A DNA stretch of 64,000 nt from JAHQVK01 sp036788295. Its GTDB lineage: Bacteria > Myxococcota > Kuafuiibacteriia > Kuafuiibacteriales > Kuafuiibacteriaceae. Positions 47,965 through 57,169 of the stretch are shown here, one piece after another (positions within the stretch are counted from its first letter, which is position 1; every line of letters begins with the position of its first letter). Both the position numbers and the translations under genes were made by a program. The stretch spans positions 1-64,000 of the forward strand of contig DAIQNR010000021.1 in the NCBI GenBank assembly GCA_036788295.1, read 5' to 3'. The notes beneath the pieces were generated by a model, which was not told where the DNA came from, searched no databases, and saw only the letters and a list, made by a program, of their open reading frames with translations.

Positions 47965-50940
47965 CTGTTCGCTCGGCGCCCCGATGTCCTTGATGCCCGC
48001 CTCGTCGAGCTGTTCGGGCGGCTCGACGAGGACCTCATGACCGTCGTCGCCCAAGAAGTCGGGCAGCCGCTCGAGCGCTCGTCGGCGCTCGGGAAGGAGT
48101 TTCTCGACCGGCTCAAGCGCACCGTGCTGGTTCGGCGCCGGCGGCTCGAGCGCATGGTCGAGGACCGCTACCGAGACGAGGAGGGGCGGGCCGCCGGCGC
48201 CGCTCCCCGCTCGGAGCGAGAGGGCCCGTTTCGGGACGCGGTCCGCGCCGAGCTGGTCGAGCTCGCCCGCTCGCTTCGGCTCGAGGTCCTCGGGCAGCGG
48301 GCTCGGGCCGACCGGGCGTGGGTGGAGGCGATGGATCTCGCCGAGGCGGTGGACACGGTCCTTCGCCGCCTCCCCGAGGTCGTCGAGGCGCCCGTCGAGC
48401 CGCTTCTGGCCCTTCCAGAGAGCGCCCGAGCGGCGCGCCGTTTCCGGCGGTGGCTGCTTCGGCTGCAGCGCCGAGTCGCCCCCCGCACCCCCACCCGTCG
48501 GGTCCGGTTTCGGGACTTCGTCCGCTACCACCTCCACCGAGAAGAGATCTCCCGGCTCGAAGGGGTCGCCACCATGATCCTTCAGGCCCACGCCCACCTC
48601 GAGGGCCGGGCTTGGACCTTGTACCGGCAGGTGTCGGCGATGCTCACCGACCTCGAGGGCGGCCGGGACGGGCTGCTCGAGCAGCTCGCGTCGGTCAAGG
48701 TACGGGTCGAGGAGCAGGTCGCGTGGGCCGCGCGGGAGTTCGATGACTACCTCGCCGACGCCCGGCGCAGGGCGGAGAGCAAACTGCAGGCGAGCCTGCG
48801 CTCAGCCGCGGAGGAGCTGCCCCGCATCGGGACCCTCGAGCTGCCGAACTCCGCGCGGCGACCGTCGAGACTGGCCCGGGCCCACGCCCGAGCCCGGGCG
48901 AGCCTCCACACCAGGCTCGACCTCGCGAAGCGGGCGGTGATCGGTGGGTACGGGCTCACCGCGCTCAGGCTCGAGGAGGCCGCGTTCGTGCTGCGGCTCG
49001 AGGAAGCGCTCGACCTCGACCGCGCCGCCCTCGAGACCGAGGCTCGGGGTCGGTTGCTCACCCAGATCGCGAGGGTGCGGGCGAGCCTCGCCGCCCTGCG
49101 CAAGGTCGAGGAGCCGACAGAGCGAGCCGACCCGGACCGAACCGGTGACCTCCGAGGCGGCGACGCCAAAGCCGGCGACGGCGCCGGGAGCGAGGAAGAT
49201 CGCCTGCTCGAGGACCTGCTGCGAAAGCTCAGGGACGCGAAGGGCCAGTGCCGAGACCTTCAGCAGGAGCGGCTCGGCGGCGACAAGCGCCTCGGCCAGA
49301 TCCCCGACCTGTTCGACCGAGCGGTCTGGGGGCTCACCGAGCGCTACGTCGTCCCGGTCTCCCGGCTCCCGGTCACCGAATGGACGGTGCCGCCGGCGCC
49401 GCTGACGGTCGAGGTGGAGCTCGCGAAGGGTGCGGCGGAGCTCGCCCGGGTGGAGCTGCAGGGCCGCCTCACCCGCGCCGGCGCCGAGGCGGCGGACGGG
49501 CTGAAGCGGCTGCTCGGGCAGTTCGACGACGTCTTCGCCATCGTCGGGCTCGGGGGGGAGGCCGAGCACGAGGGCCACCACGCGTCCCCTCCGGAGCGGC
49601 AGATCCGAAAAACGATGCTCGAGAACGCGGAGGGCCTCCTGGGGCAGCTGGAGAGGGACGCGCTCCGCTGGCTCGAGCGGCTGCTCTCCCAGCTCGACGA
49701 GGCCAGAAGCAGTCTGCCCCGGTTTCACGAGCGCCTCCTCGAGGCCGCCGTCCCGGTCCCACTCCCGGGCAGCTCCGAGGGGCTCGACCTGAGGGAGCGG
49801 GGCATGCTCTGGCTGCGCGGCGCGGTCGCGGGTACCGCGCTGGGGGAGCGGCTCCTTCGCTCGCTGCCGAAGTGGGCGAAGGTGGTGCGGTCGGCGGCCC
49901 GTCCGGTTTGGCGCCCCGGGGGGCCGGCGGCGGCCGCCGCCGAACCAGAGGCCCAGGGCTCGGTCCGGCCCGTGCCCGCTCCGGGGCTGCCAAAGGCGTA
50001 CGAGATCATGTTCCTGAACCCGGCGACCGGCCCCGGTGGGGCGGTCGCCGCCTACGCCGAGCCGCTGGCCGCGCTCCGCCAGCGCCTGTCCCGCCGCGCC
50101 CTCGACGGCCGCCTCCGCAGCGCGGCGATCCTCGGCTTCGACGGGCTGGCCCAGGAGTATTTCGGGGATCCGGTGTGGCGGGTGAAGCCCCGGCGCCTCG
50201 GGTTCACCGAGCCGGCGACGGTGGAAGGGGTCAAAAAGGCGATGCAGGAGGTCTCCGGGGAGGGACCGGTGATCGTCTCCGGGTTCTCGTGGCTCGCCTC
50301 CGCCGGGCCGGGGGGCTTCGAGCCGCTGCGGGTGTTCCTCGAGCGGGTGCTCGACGACGCGGGACGCCACGCGTTTCTCGTCGAGGCGGATCGGCTGCCG
50401 TGGCGGTGGGCGAGCGCGGCGGCGCCGCTCGCCGACGTGTTCCCCCAGGTGTTCGACCCGCCCCCGCTGCGGCCGGAGGACATCGAGAGCAACATCCGGG
50501 ACCGGCACCGGCTCGCCGGCCACGAGATCGGCTTCGATCACGACGGGGCCAGGATCGCGTTCTTCTCCGAGCTGCACCGGGTCGCCGAGGGCCGCCTCCC
50601 GGCCGCGCTGCCGTACTGGCTCGCTTCGGTGGAGGGCATCGACGAGGACGACGGAAAGCGATGGGTGCGGGTCAAGCCGGCGCCTCCCGACCCGTACCGC
50701 CACCTCGCCGGGCTGGGCCGGGACGACGCGCATCTGCTCTACCTGGTCGCGCGCCAAGGGTGGATGAGCGCCTCCGTGCTCGCCACCCTGCTCGGACGGC
50801 GGCGCCTGCACGCCGACGCCGCCCTCGCCCGGCTGTTCGGACAGCACCTCCTGCACCGCTTGCCGAGCGGCCTCTTCGTTCCGCCCCCGCACCTCGGGCA
50901 CGCGATCGAGGCGTTCCTCGCCGAGAGAGGCTGGGTCTGA
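47965..50940 (+). CDS. large helical protein with degenerate AAA-like C-terminal part, in Trk-MscS operon
   Basis: About 991 residues from a proposed CTG start at 47965, or 967 from ATG 48037. CTG is preferred because GGAGGG (47951-47956) stands 8 bases before it and the sequence upstream of ATG (RRPDVLDARLVELFGRLDEDL) reads like protein. Residues up to about 600 are mostly charged helices and likely coiled coils (DLEGGRDGLLEQLASVKVRVEEQ; LLRKLRDAKGQCRDLQQER). The C-terminal third has Rossmann-like strands GPVIVSGFSWLAS and HAFLVEADRLPWRWASAAAPLADVF, then PLRPEDIESNIRDRH, resembling the end of an AAA+ domain, but no Walker A loop is seen. A winged-helix-like end (LVARQGWMSASVLATLLGRRRL) follows. 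Function unknown; the neighbours suggest osmotic or ion-related regulation. Confidence 0.7.
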   Translation: MFARRPDVLDARLVELFGRLDEDLMTVVAQEVGQPLERSSALGKEFLDRLKRTVLVRRRRLERMVEDRYRDEEGRAAGAAPRSEREGPFRDAVRAELVELARSLRLEVLGQRARADRAWVEAMDLAEAVDTVLRRLPEVVEAPVEPLLALPESARAARRFRRWLLRLQRRVAPRTPTRRVRFRDFVRYHLHREEISRLEGVATMILQAHAHLEGRAWTLYRQVSAMLTDLEGGRDGLLEQLASVKVRVEEQVAWAAREFDDYLADARRRAESKLQASLRSAAEELPRIGTLELPNSARRPSRLARAHARARASLHTRLDLAKRAVIGGYGLTALRLEEAAFVLRLEEALDLDRAALETEARGRLLTQIARVRASLAALRKVEEPTERADPDRTGDLRGGDAKAGDGAGSEEDRLLEDLLRKLRDAKGQCRDLQQERLGGDKRLGQIPDLFDRAVWGLTERYVVPVSRLPVTEWTVPPAPLTVEVELAKGAAELARVELQGRLTRAGAEAADGLKRLLGQFDDVFAIVGLGGEAEHEGHHASPPERQIRKTMLENAEGLLGQLERDALRWLERLLSQLDEARSSLPRFHERLLEAAVPVPLPGSSEGLDLRERGMLWLRGAVAGTALGERLLRSLPKWAKVVRSAARPVWRPGGPAAAAAEPEAQGSVRPVPAPGLPKAYEIMFLNPATGPGGAVAAYAEPLAALRQRLSRRALDGRLRSAAILGFDGLAQEYFGDPVWRVKPRRLGFTEPATVEGVKKAMQEVSGEGPVIVSGFSWLASAGPGGFEPLRVFLERVLDDAGRHAFLVEADRLPWRWASAAAPLADVFPQVFDPPPLRPEDIESNIRDRHRLAGHEIGFDHDGARIAFFSELHRVAEGRLPAALPYWLASVEGIDEDDGKRWVRVKPAPPDPYRHLAGLGRDDAHLLYLVARQGWMSASVLATLLGRRRLHADAALARLFGQHLLHRLPSGLFVPPPHLGHAIEAFLAERGWV

Positions 50941-50948
50941 AGGGAGCC

Positions 50949-51761
50949 ATGGACGCGTCGCTCGAGGTTTGGCTCGCCCTCGCCGGCGCGACCGCCTGGC
51001 TTCTGTCCCGGTGGGCCCTGCGCGCCGCTCCGGGGCTCGAGCAGCGCCCTCGATGGGCGAAGGGCCTCGCCTTCGGGGGTCGATGGGCCTCGGTCGTCGC
51101 CGGCCTCGCGTTCGTGGCCCTGCTCGTGACCCTCGTGCTGCCCCGGCTGCCCGGTCTGCCCGGGGACGAGGCGCCGCCTGCCCTGCTCCTCGTCTTCGGA
51201 GCGGTCGCGCTGCTGTTCGGGCTCGGTCTCGGGCCGGCCTGGTTCGACCTGTTCGCGGGCGGCATCCTCCGCGCCGAGCGGCGCCTCGGGCCCGGACTGA
51301 GGGCGGGCGACGGCGAGTTCGAGGGGGTGGTGGTCTCGGTCGGCTGGAGAAGCACCCGCCTCCGCGGGGCGCACGGGGTCGTGGACGTCCCCAATCGGCG
51401 GCTCGTCCACCGCTCGGTGTGGCTGCGGCGGGCGTCGGAGCACGAGCTGGTGTTGACCGTCCCCTCCGTTCCCCCGGCCGAGGGGCTTCGCCAAAAGATC
51501 GAAGACGTGGTCCTGGCTTCGGCCTACGTCCCGCTCGATCCAAAGGTCCGGGTCCGGCGCGACCCGCTCGACCCTCACCGGTGGCGCATTCGGGCTCGGC
51601 TGCTCGAGCCGTCGTTCGCGGCGGTCTTCGACGCCGAGATCGTGGAGCGGATCGCTTCCGCGCTCGAGAGTCGGGACCCCGCCTCTCGGGAAGCAGCCGC
51701 CGCTCGGGAGCCCGCCGCTCGGGAGCCCGCCGCTCGGGAGCCCGTCGCTCGGGAGCCTTGA
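50949..51761 (+). CDS. small MscS-like mechanosensitive channel domain protein
   Basis: A 270-residue membrane protein. Three hydrophobic segments (WLALAGATAWLLSRWAL; ASVVAGLAFVALLVTLVL; ALLLVFGAVALLFGLGLGPAW) lead into DLFAGGILRAERRLGPG, the last with the Gly-rich pore-helix character of MscS, then the beta domain FEGVVVSVGWRSTRLRGAHGVVDVPNRRLVHRS, which matches the conserved G-x-V-x-x-I-x-x-R-x-T-x-(x)n-V/I-P-N pattern. The tail repeats AREPA four times. Such channels open under membrane tension to relieve turgor. It starts 9 bases after the large helical gene, with GGGAG upstream. It ends the trkA-trkH run, so it is probably co-regulated with K+ uptake. Confidence 0.82.
   Translation: MDASLEVWLALAGATAWLLSRWALRAAPGLEQRPRWAKGLAFGGRWASVVAGLAFVALLVTLVLPRLPGLPGDEAPPALLLVFGAVALLFGLGLGPAWFDLFAGGILRAERRLGPGLRAGDGEFEGVVVSVGWRSTRLRGAHGVVDVPNRRLVHRSVWLRRASEHELVLTVPSVPPAEGLRQKIEDVVLASAYVPLDPKVRVRRDPLDPHRWRIRARLLEPSFAAVFDAEIVERIASALESRDPASREAAAAREPAAREPAAREPVAREP
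51697..51758 (+). repeat. 15-base in-frame tandem repeat at the channel gene's 3' end
   Basis: GCTCGGGAGCCCGCC or close variants repeat four times in register with codons, giving AREPA units at the end of the MscS-like protein. It is a low-complexity tail, probably produced by slippage. Confidence 0.85.
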
Positions 51762-51849
51762 ATCGGCGCCGAACCCACCGGGCGATCGGGCGCCCCATAC
51801 GGCTTGGACCGTGACGGACCCTCGGGCGGGGGCTACGGTCGGACCGCCG

Positions 51850-54483
51850 ATGAAGCCGTCCGAGACCGCGCCGCCCGCGCCCCGTTACCGCCGCGACTAC
51901 ACCCCCCCGGACTTTTGGGTGGACCGGTTCCGGCTTCACTTTGAGCTCGGGGAGGGCGAAACCGTGGTCACGTCCACTCTCGCGGTCCGCCGCCGGGATG
52001 GGGCGCCGCCGGACGCGCCGCTTCGGCTCGACGGCGAGCAGCTCGAGCTGCTCGAGCTGTCGCTCGACGGGGTTTTGCTCGAGTCGCCGCAATTTTCGGC
52101 TACGCCGGACGGCTTGACCCTCCCCGAGGTGCCCGACCGGTTCGAGCTGACCACCAAGGTGCGGATCGTTCCCGAGAACAACACCGAGCTGTCCGGGCTC
52201 TACAAGTCCTCCGGGAACTTCTGCACCCAGTGCGAAGCCGAAGGCTTCCGGCGGATCACGTACCACCTCGACCGCCCCGACGTGATGTCCTTGTACGAGG
52301 TGACGCTGGTCGCCGACCCGAACCGCTATCCGGTGCTCCTGTCCAACGGCAACAAGGAGGAAGAGGGCACGCTCGACGACGGCCGCCGCTTCGTGCGGTG
52401 GGTGGATCCGTTCAAGAAGCCGAGCTATCTCTTTGCGCTCGTGGCCGGTCGCCTCGAGTGCCACGCTGGGCGTTTCACCACCCGCTCCGGCCGGGATGTG
52501 CGGCTCGAGGTCTGGGTCGAGCCGCAGAACCTCGACAAATGCGAGCACGCGCTGCGCAGCCTCGAGCGGGCGATGGCCTGGGACGAAGAGACCTTCGGGC
52601 TCGAATACGACCTCGACATCTATATGATCGTGGCCGTCGGTGACTTCAACATGGGGGCCATGGAGAACAAGGGCCTCAACGTCTTCAACGCGAAGTACGT
52701 GCTCGCCCGCCCCGACACCGCGACCGACGACGACTACGAGCACATCGAGGCGGTGATCGGCCACGAATACTTTCACAACTGGACCGGAAACCGAGTCACT
52801 TGTCGAGATTGGTTTCAACTCACCCTGAAGGAGGGGCTGACCGTCTTTCGCGACCAGCTGTTCACCGCGGACATGACCTCGGAGCCGGTGAAGCGGATCT
52901 CGGACGTGCGGCTGCTCCGCGCGACGCAGTTCGAGGAGGACGCCGGCCCGATGGCCCACCCGGTCCGGCCTGACTCCTACATCTCCATGGACAACTTCTA
53001 CACCGCGACGGTCTACGTGAAGGGAGCGGAGGTCGTTCGAATGTACCACACCCTGCTCGGGGCCGATGGGTTTCGAAGGGGCATGGATCTGTACTTCGAG
53101 CGCCACGACGGGCAGGCCGTGACGTGCGATGACTTTCTTTTGGCGATGGCCCACGCCAACGACCGCTCGCTCTCCCGGTTCGAGCGGTGGTACGAGCAGG
53201 CGGGGACCCCAACCCTTCGCGCCTCCGGCGTCCACGACCCGGAAGCGAGCACCTACACCCTGACCCTCTCCCAGACCAGGGCCGATCGGCCCGGCCATGC
53301 CCCGTACGAGCCCTGCCTCATGCCGGTGCGGGTGGGGCTCATCGGTCCGGACGGGCAGGACCTGCCCCTGCGGCTCGCCGGCGCGGGGGGCGACGCGCCG
53401 ACCGAGCGGGTGCTCGAGCTGTCCGAGTCGGAGGCCCGCTTCGTGTTCGAGGGGATCGAGGCGCCGCCGGTGCCCTCCGTGCTCCGCGGGTTCTCGGCGC
53501 CGGTCCGGCTCGAGCTCGACCGGAGCCGGGAGGAGCTCGCCTTCTCCTTCGCCAACGACAACGACCCCTTCAACCGCTGGGACGCCGGCCAGACCTTGGC
53601 CGAGCTGGTTCTGCTCGAGCTGGTGCAGGACCCGGATCGACCGGTGGACGCCCGGTTCGTGGCCGCCTACGGCCAGATGCTGGCCGACCGGAGCCTCGAC
53701 GGTTCCTCGAAGGCGCTCGCGATGTCGCTCCCGGCGGAGCGGGTGGTCGCGCAGCGGCTCGACGAGGTCGACCCAGCGGCGGTCCACGGGGCCCGGGAGC
53801 GGGTGCTCGCCGCGCTGGCCGAGGCGCACGAGGCGGCGCTCGTCGAGCTCTACGAGACCCATCGGCCGCCCGGGGCCTACAGGGTCGAAAAGTTGGACAT
53901 CGACACCCGCCGGGTGAAAAACGCCGCGCTCAGCTTGCTGTCGATGCTGGGGGAAAAGCACGCAAGCCGAGCGGCCGAGCAGTTCGACCACGCCGACAAC
54001 ATGACCGACGCCCAATCGGCGCTCTCGGTGCTCGTGGACATCGGCGGCGAGCACGCGGAGCGGGCGCTCGCCGCGTTTCACGCCAAGTGGCGCCACGACC
54101 CGCTCGTGCTCGACAAATGGTTCTCGGTTCAGGCCGGCTCGCGGCATCCGGACACGCTCGACCGGGTCGTCCGGCTGAGAACCCACCCGGACTTCACCCT
54201 GGACAACCCGAACCGGGCCCGGAGCCTGATTGGAGTCTTCGCGCTCAACCAGGCCCAATTTCACGACCCGAGCGGCGCCGGCTACCGGTTCCTCGGGGAC
54301 CAGGTGGTGGCTCTGCACGCGAAGAACCCCCAGATCGCGGCCCGGCTCGTCTCCACGCTCAACGGTTGGCGGCGGTTCGAGCCTGGCCGGCGGGCCACCA
54401 TGAAGGCCGAGCTCGAACGGGTGGCGGCGGTGAGCGGGCTGTCGAAAGACGTCTTCGAGATCGTGCAGCGCGCCCTCGCCTGA
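51850..54483 (+). CDS. pepN: aminopeptidase N (M1 metallopeptidase)
   Basis: 877 residues from ATG 51850, close to E. coli PepN (870). The start gives PAPRYRRDYTPPDFWVDRF, which corresponds to the PepN N-terminus; GTG 51811 would add 13 residues. The exopeptidase motif MGAMENKGLNVFN is followed by the zinc motif VIGHEYFHNWTGNRVT (HExxH, with the third ligand Glu in LKEGLTVFRDQ). A DUF3458-type ARM region fills the C-terminus. It removes N-terminal residues from peptides in the cytoplasm. It is not obviously part of an operon with its neighbours. Confidence 0.95.
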   Translation: MKPSETAPPAPRYRRDYTPPDFWVDRFRLHFELGEGETVVTSTLAVRRRDGAPPDAPLRLDGEQLELLELSLDGVLLESPQFSATPDGLTLPEVPDRFELTTKVRIVPENNTELSGLYKSSGNFCTQCEAEGFRRITYHLDRPDVMSLYEVTLVADPNRYPVLLSNGNKEEEGTLDDGRRFVRWVDPFKKPSYLFALVAGRLECHAGRFTTRSGRDVRLEVWVEPQNLDKCEHALRSLERAMAWDEETFGLEYDLDIYMIVAVGDFNMGAMENKGLNVFNAKYVLARPDTATDDDYEHIEAVIGHEYFHNWTGNRVTCRDWFQLTLKEGLTVFRDQLFTADMTSEPVKRISDVRLLRATQFEEDAGPMAHPVRPDSYISMDNFYTATVYVKGAEVVRMYHTLLGADGFRRGMDLYFERHDGQAVTCDDFLLAMAHANDRSLSRFERWYEQAGTPTLRASGVHDPEASTYTLTLSQTRADRPGHAPYEPCLMPVRVGLIGPDGQDLPLRLAGAGGDAPTERVLELSESEARFVFEGIEAPPVPSVLRGFSAPVRLELDRSREELAFSFANDNDPFNRWDAGQTLAELVLLELVQDPDRPVDARFVAAYGQMLADRSLDGSSKALAMSLPAERVVAQRLDEVDPAAVHGARERVLAALAEAHEAALVELYETHRPPGAYRVEKLDIDTRRVKNAALSLLSMLGEKHASRAAEQFDHADNMTDAQSALSVLVDIGGEHAERALAAFHAKWRHDPLVLDKWFSVQAGSRHPDTLDRVVRLRTHPDFTLDNPNRARSLIGVFALNQAQFHDPSGAGYRFLGDQVVALHAKNPQIAARLVSTLNGWRRFEPGRRATMKAELERVAAVSGLSKDVFEIVQRALA

Positions 54484-54609
54484 CCCGGTCGGGGCGAGAC
54501 CGGTGTGGGGCGGACGTCACCGAAGGACGCGAGAACGTCGCCGGCCGGTCATCGGGAGGTGCCTTGCCGTCGGCATGAAAGCACTCGGGGCAAGCGCCCC
54601 GAGGCCACC

Positions 54610-55599
54610 GTGAAGACCCATCGATTCGCGCTCCGCATCCTGCAGAACCGGGCTGGCCTCGTGCCCCGACCGTCCTGGTGCACCTACCGGGTTCGGGGCG
54701 ACCAAGAGATGGACCTTTCGGCCATCCGCCGGGCCTTTCTCGGCATGGGGGAGCTCGACCTGGTCCGTTTCGTCGGCCCGGAGCCGCTGCTTCGGCCCGA
54801 CCTGCCCGAGGTGCTCGAGACCGTGCTCGAGGTGTCGAGACCAACCATCCTGCAGCTCTCGACCGAGGGCCTGGCCCCGGAGGCGGCCGAGGATCTCGCC
54901 CGGGGCTTCAGCGAGGCTCGGCGGCTCCGATTCCTGGTCCATTGTCCGGCGCTGCCTTCCCGGGAGGCGCCGTTTTCGGAGCAGCGCCGCTTCGGCCTCG
55001 CCATCGAGACGCTCGAGCGGCTGCGACCCGCGGCCCGGGAGCGGGGGTTCATGGTCGCGGCCCACCACTTCGCCCCTTGGGACGTCGAGCCGGAGGCGGT
55101 GGCTCGCCTCCGGGCGGCGCTGCTGGAGCTCGGGGTGGAGCTGTTCGTCGAGCTGCCCCCGCTGCCCCCCGGCGCCTCGCCTCCCGCCCTCGCGGTCCGG
55201 GACGGCTTGCTCGCGGAGGAGGCGGCAGGCATCGCCGACCGCGGGGTGGGCGCGCTGGCTCGGCTCGGGCACCGGTACTACCTCGAAGGCACGCAGCAGC
55301 GCCTGCTCGGGGAGTGGGCGCCCCGTCCGAAGTGCACCGCGCTTCGCAGCCACGTTCGGCTCGAGCCGGACGGCAGCGTCCCGACCTGCGCGTTTCGGCC
55401 GGAGACCGTCGGGCGCCTGACCGAAGACTTCGAGTCGACGTGGTTCGGAGCCGCGGTCGACGAGGCCCGGGCGGTCGTGGACCGCTGCCCCGGATGTTGG
55501 TCGGCCGAAGAGGTTTTGCCGAGCGCCCTGTACGGCGGTGACATCGTTCGCGCCGTCCGGGACCGAGCGGCCCGGCCGCTCGCGCGCCGCCCGGCCTGA
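54610..55599 (+). CDS. radical-SAM-fold protein without the CxxxCxxC cluster motif
   Basis: 329 residues from GTG 54610 (GAGG 5 bases upstream). The strand order matches radical SAM/SPASM proteins: PSWCTYRVRG where the CxxxCxxC loop belongs, then MGELDLVRFVGPEPLLRPDL, the GGEPLL-like motif, and later a C-terminal SPASM-like region KCTALRSHVRLEPDGSVPTC...CPGCW. Only one cysteine (Cys24) is left at the cluster position, so the SAM-cleaving 4Fe-4S cluster should be absent, while three or four cysteines in the C-terminal part remain. It may be a non-catalytic relative. A frame extension to 54505 exists but lacks support. Confidence 0.65.
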   Translation: MKTHRFALRILQNRAGLVPRPSWCTYRVRGDQEMDLSAIRRAFLGMGELDLVRFVGPEPLLRPDLPEVLETVLEVSRPTILQLSTEGLAPEAAEDLARGFSEARRLRFLVHCPALPSREAPFSEQRRFGLAIETLERLRPAARERGFMVAAHHFAPWDVEPEAVARLRAALLELGVELFVELPPLPPGASPPALAVRDGLLAEEAAGIADRGVGALARLGHRYYLEGTQQRLLGEWAPRPKCTALRSHVRLEPDGSVPTCAFRPETVGRLTEDFESTWFGAAVDEARAVVDRCPGCWSAEEVLPSALYGGDIVRAVRDRAARPLARRPA

Positions 55600-55640
55600 G
55601 CGGCCTTGTCCGGGTGGCGCGGCTCGGCCATCATCCGCCC

Positions 55641-57167
55641 GTGACCGAGGCGCTCGCTACCGGGAGCGGCGCGCTGGCCCGCGGGACGCTGCTCGGGGGC
55701 CGCTACCGGGTGGAGCAGGACATCGGCGCCGGGGCCATGGGGGAGGTCTACCGGGTGGTGCACGAGACCCTGCAGGTCCCGTTCGCCCTCAAGATCCTCC
55801 ACCCCGAGCTGGCGGTGATCCCCGAGGTCCGGCAGCGGCTCGAGCGTGAGGCCCGATTGTCGGCCTGGCTCGACCACCCCTCGGTGGTGCAGGTCACCGA
55901 CTACGGCGTGCACGAGGGCCGGCCCTACTTGGTGATGCGCCTCGTGGAGGGGGAGGAGCTGGCGGCGCGCCTCGAGCGGGGGCCCGTGCCTCCCGGCGAG
56001 GCGATCGCGCTCGGCAAGGCGCTGTGCGAGGGCCTCGCCCACGCCCACGGCCTCGGTCTCGTCCACCGGGACCTGAAGCCGGAGAACGTCGTCCTGTCCG
56101 CCCGTGGCCTGCGCATCCTCGATTTTGGCCTCGCTCGCGTTCTCGCGTCGGACGACCCTCGCCTGACCCGCACCGGCCTCGTGTGCGGAACGCCCCGGTA
56201 CATGTCCCCCGAGCAGGCCAGCGGCGATCCCATCGACATTCGCTCGGACATCTATGCGGTGGGGGTGCTGCTCCACGAGATGGTGCGGGGGGCGCCGATG
56301 TTCGACGGCCCGAACGCGGCCGCGGTGCTCCGCCGCCAGATCGTCGATCCGCCGCCGCCGCTCGCCGTCCCGAAGACCCCCGGCATCGACGGCAACCGCT
56401 TGGTCGCGGTCATCGAGAAGGCGCTCGCCAAGGATCCGGCCCACCGGCACCGAGATGCGCTCGCGATGGCCGAGGCGCTCGAGCGGTGCCGATCTGGCGC
56501 TCGGGCGCCGGCCCGCTCGGCGTGGGTGGCGGTGCTGTCGCTCGGCGCCCTGGTCGCCTCGACGGGGGTGCTCGCGTGGATGCTCGCCCGGGATCCGCTC
56601 GTGGAGGCCCGGGCGGCGCTCGCCGCGGGCCAACTCTCGGTGGCCCGGCGCTCGCTCGAGTCCCGCATCGAGAGCGCGGACGGGGACCACCGGGCCCGGC
56701 TCTTTCTCGGACACGTGGCCGCGAAGGAAGGCTCGTTTTCGGAGGCGGTGCGGGCGTGGTCGGCGGCGCTGTCCGGCGATCCGTCGCTGTCGGCCGACCC
56801 GACTCTGCTCGATGAACTGGCCCCGGCGCTCGCCAAGAGCGGCAAGGAGGCCGGACCTCGGGCCGACGCGATCATCGAGACGCTCGCGGAGCGAGCGCCG
56901 AGGGAGGCGGTGCCGCTGCTGTCGCGGCTCGCCGAGGAGGCGCCGTCGTTTTGGCAGCGGCGCCGGTCCTTCGAGGGGCTCGAGCGGCTCGACGCCACCG
57001 ACGCCCTCGACGGCTTTGCCGTGCTCGCCCGCGACCTCGAGGCGAACAAGACGACCGCGTGCGACCTGCGGCGCTGGTACCTCGAGCGCCTGCTCCGCCT
57101 CGACGAGGGCAGAGCCGAGCCGCTCGTCGCGAAGGAGCGAGCCCGGCGGCGGGCCTGCGATTTCTGA
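55641..57167 (+). CDS. membrane-anchored Hanks-type Ser/Thr protein kinase
   Basis: About 508 residues. The kinase domain (about 15-275) has the glycine loop IGAGAMGEVYRVVH, the ALKIL lysine, HRDLKPENV catalytic loop, ILDFGLARVL metal loop and GTPRYMSPEQASG activation segment. One membrane helix (WVAVLSLGALVASTGVLAWMLA) follows, then about 190 extracytoplasmic residues with TPR-like helices (AALAAGQLSVARRSLESRIES; SFSEAVRAWSAALSG). Myxobacteria contain many such kinases; the substrate is unknown. The start is either GTG 55641 or GTG 55614; neither has a strong ribosome binding site. The MazG-like gene ends 3 bases away on the opposite strand. Confidence 0.9.
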   Translation: MTEALATGSGALARGTLLGGRYRVEQDIGAGAMGEVYRVVHETLQVPFALKILHPELAVIPEVRQRLEREARLSAWLDHPSVVQVTDYGVHEGRPYLVMRLVEGEELAARLERGPVPPGEAIALGKALCEGLAHAHGLGLVHRDLKPENVVLSARGLRILDFGLARVLASDDPRLTRTGLVCGTPRYMSPEQASGDPIDIRSDIYAVGVLLHEMVRGAPMFDGPNAAAVLRRQIVDPPPPLAVPKTPGIDGNRLVAVIEKALAKDPAHRHRDALAMAEALERCRSGARAPARSAWVAVLSLGALVASTGVLAWMLARDPLVEARAALAAGQLSVARRSLESRIESADGDHRARLFLGHVAAKEGSFSEAVRAWSAALSGDPSLSADPTLLDELAPALAKSGKEAGPRADAIIETLAERAPREAVPLLSRLAEEAPSFWQRRRSFEGLERLDATDALDGFAVLARDLEANKTTACDLRRWYLERLLRLDEGRAEPLVAKERARRRACDF

Positions 57168-57169
57168 CC

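Noticed and set aside
51697..51758. Possible CRISPR or regulatory repeat
   Set aside because: The period is 15 bases, in codon register inside a gene, with no spacers.
48802..54318. Very long open frame on the reverse strand (over 1800 codons)
   Set aside because: It runs opposite to the large operon protein, the MscS-like channel and pepN, which have clear motifs; G+C-rich DNA leaves antisense frames open. No domain is readable in it.
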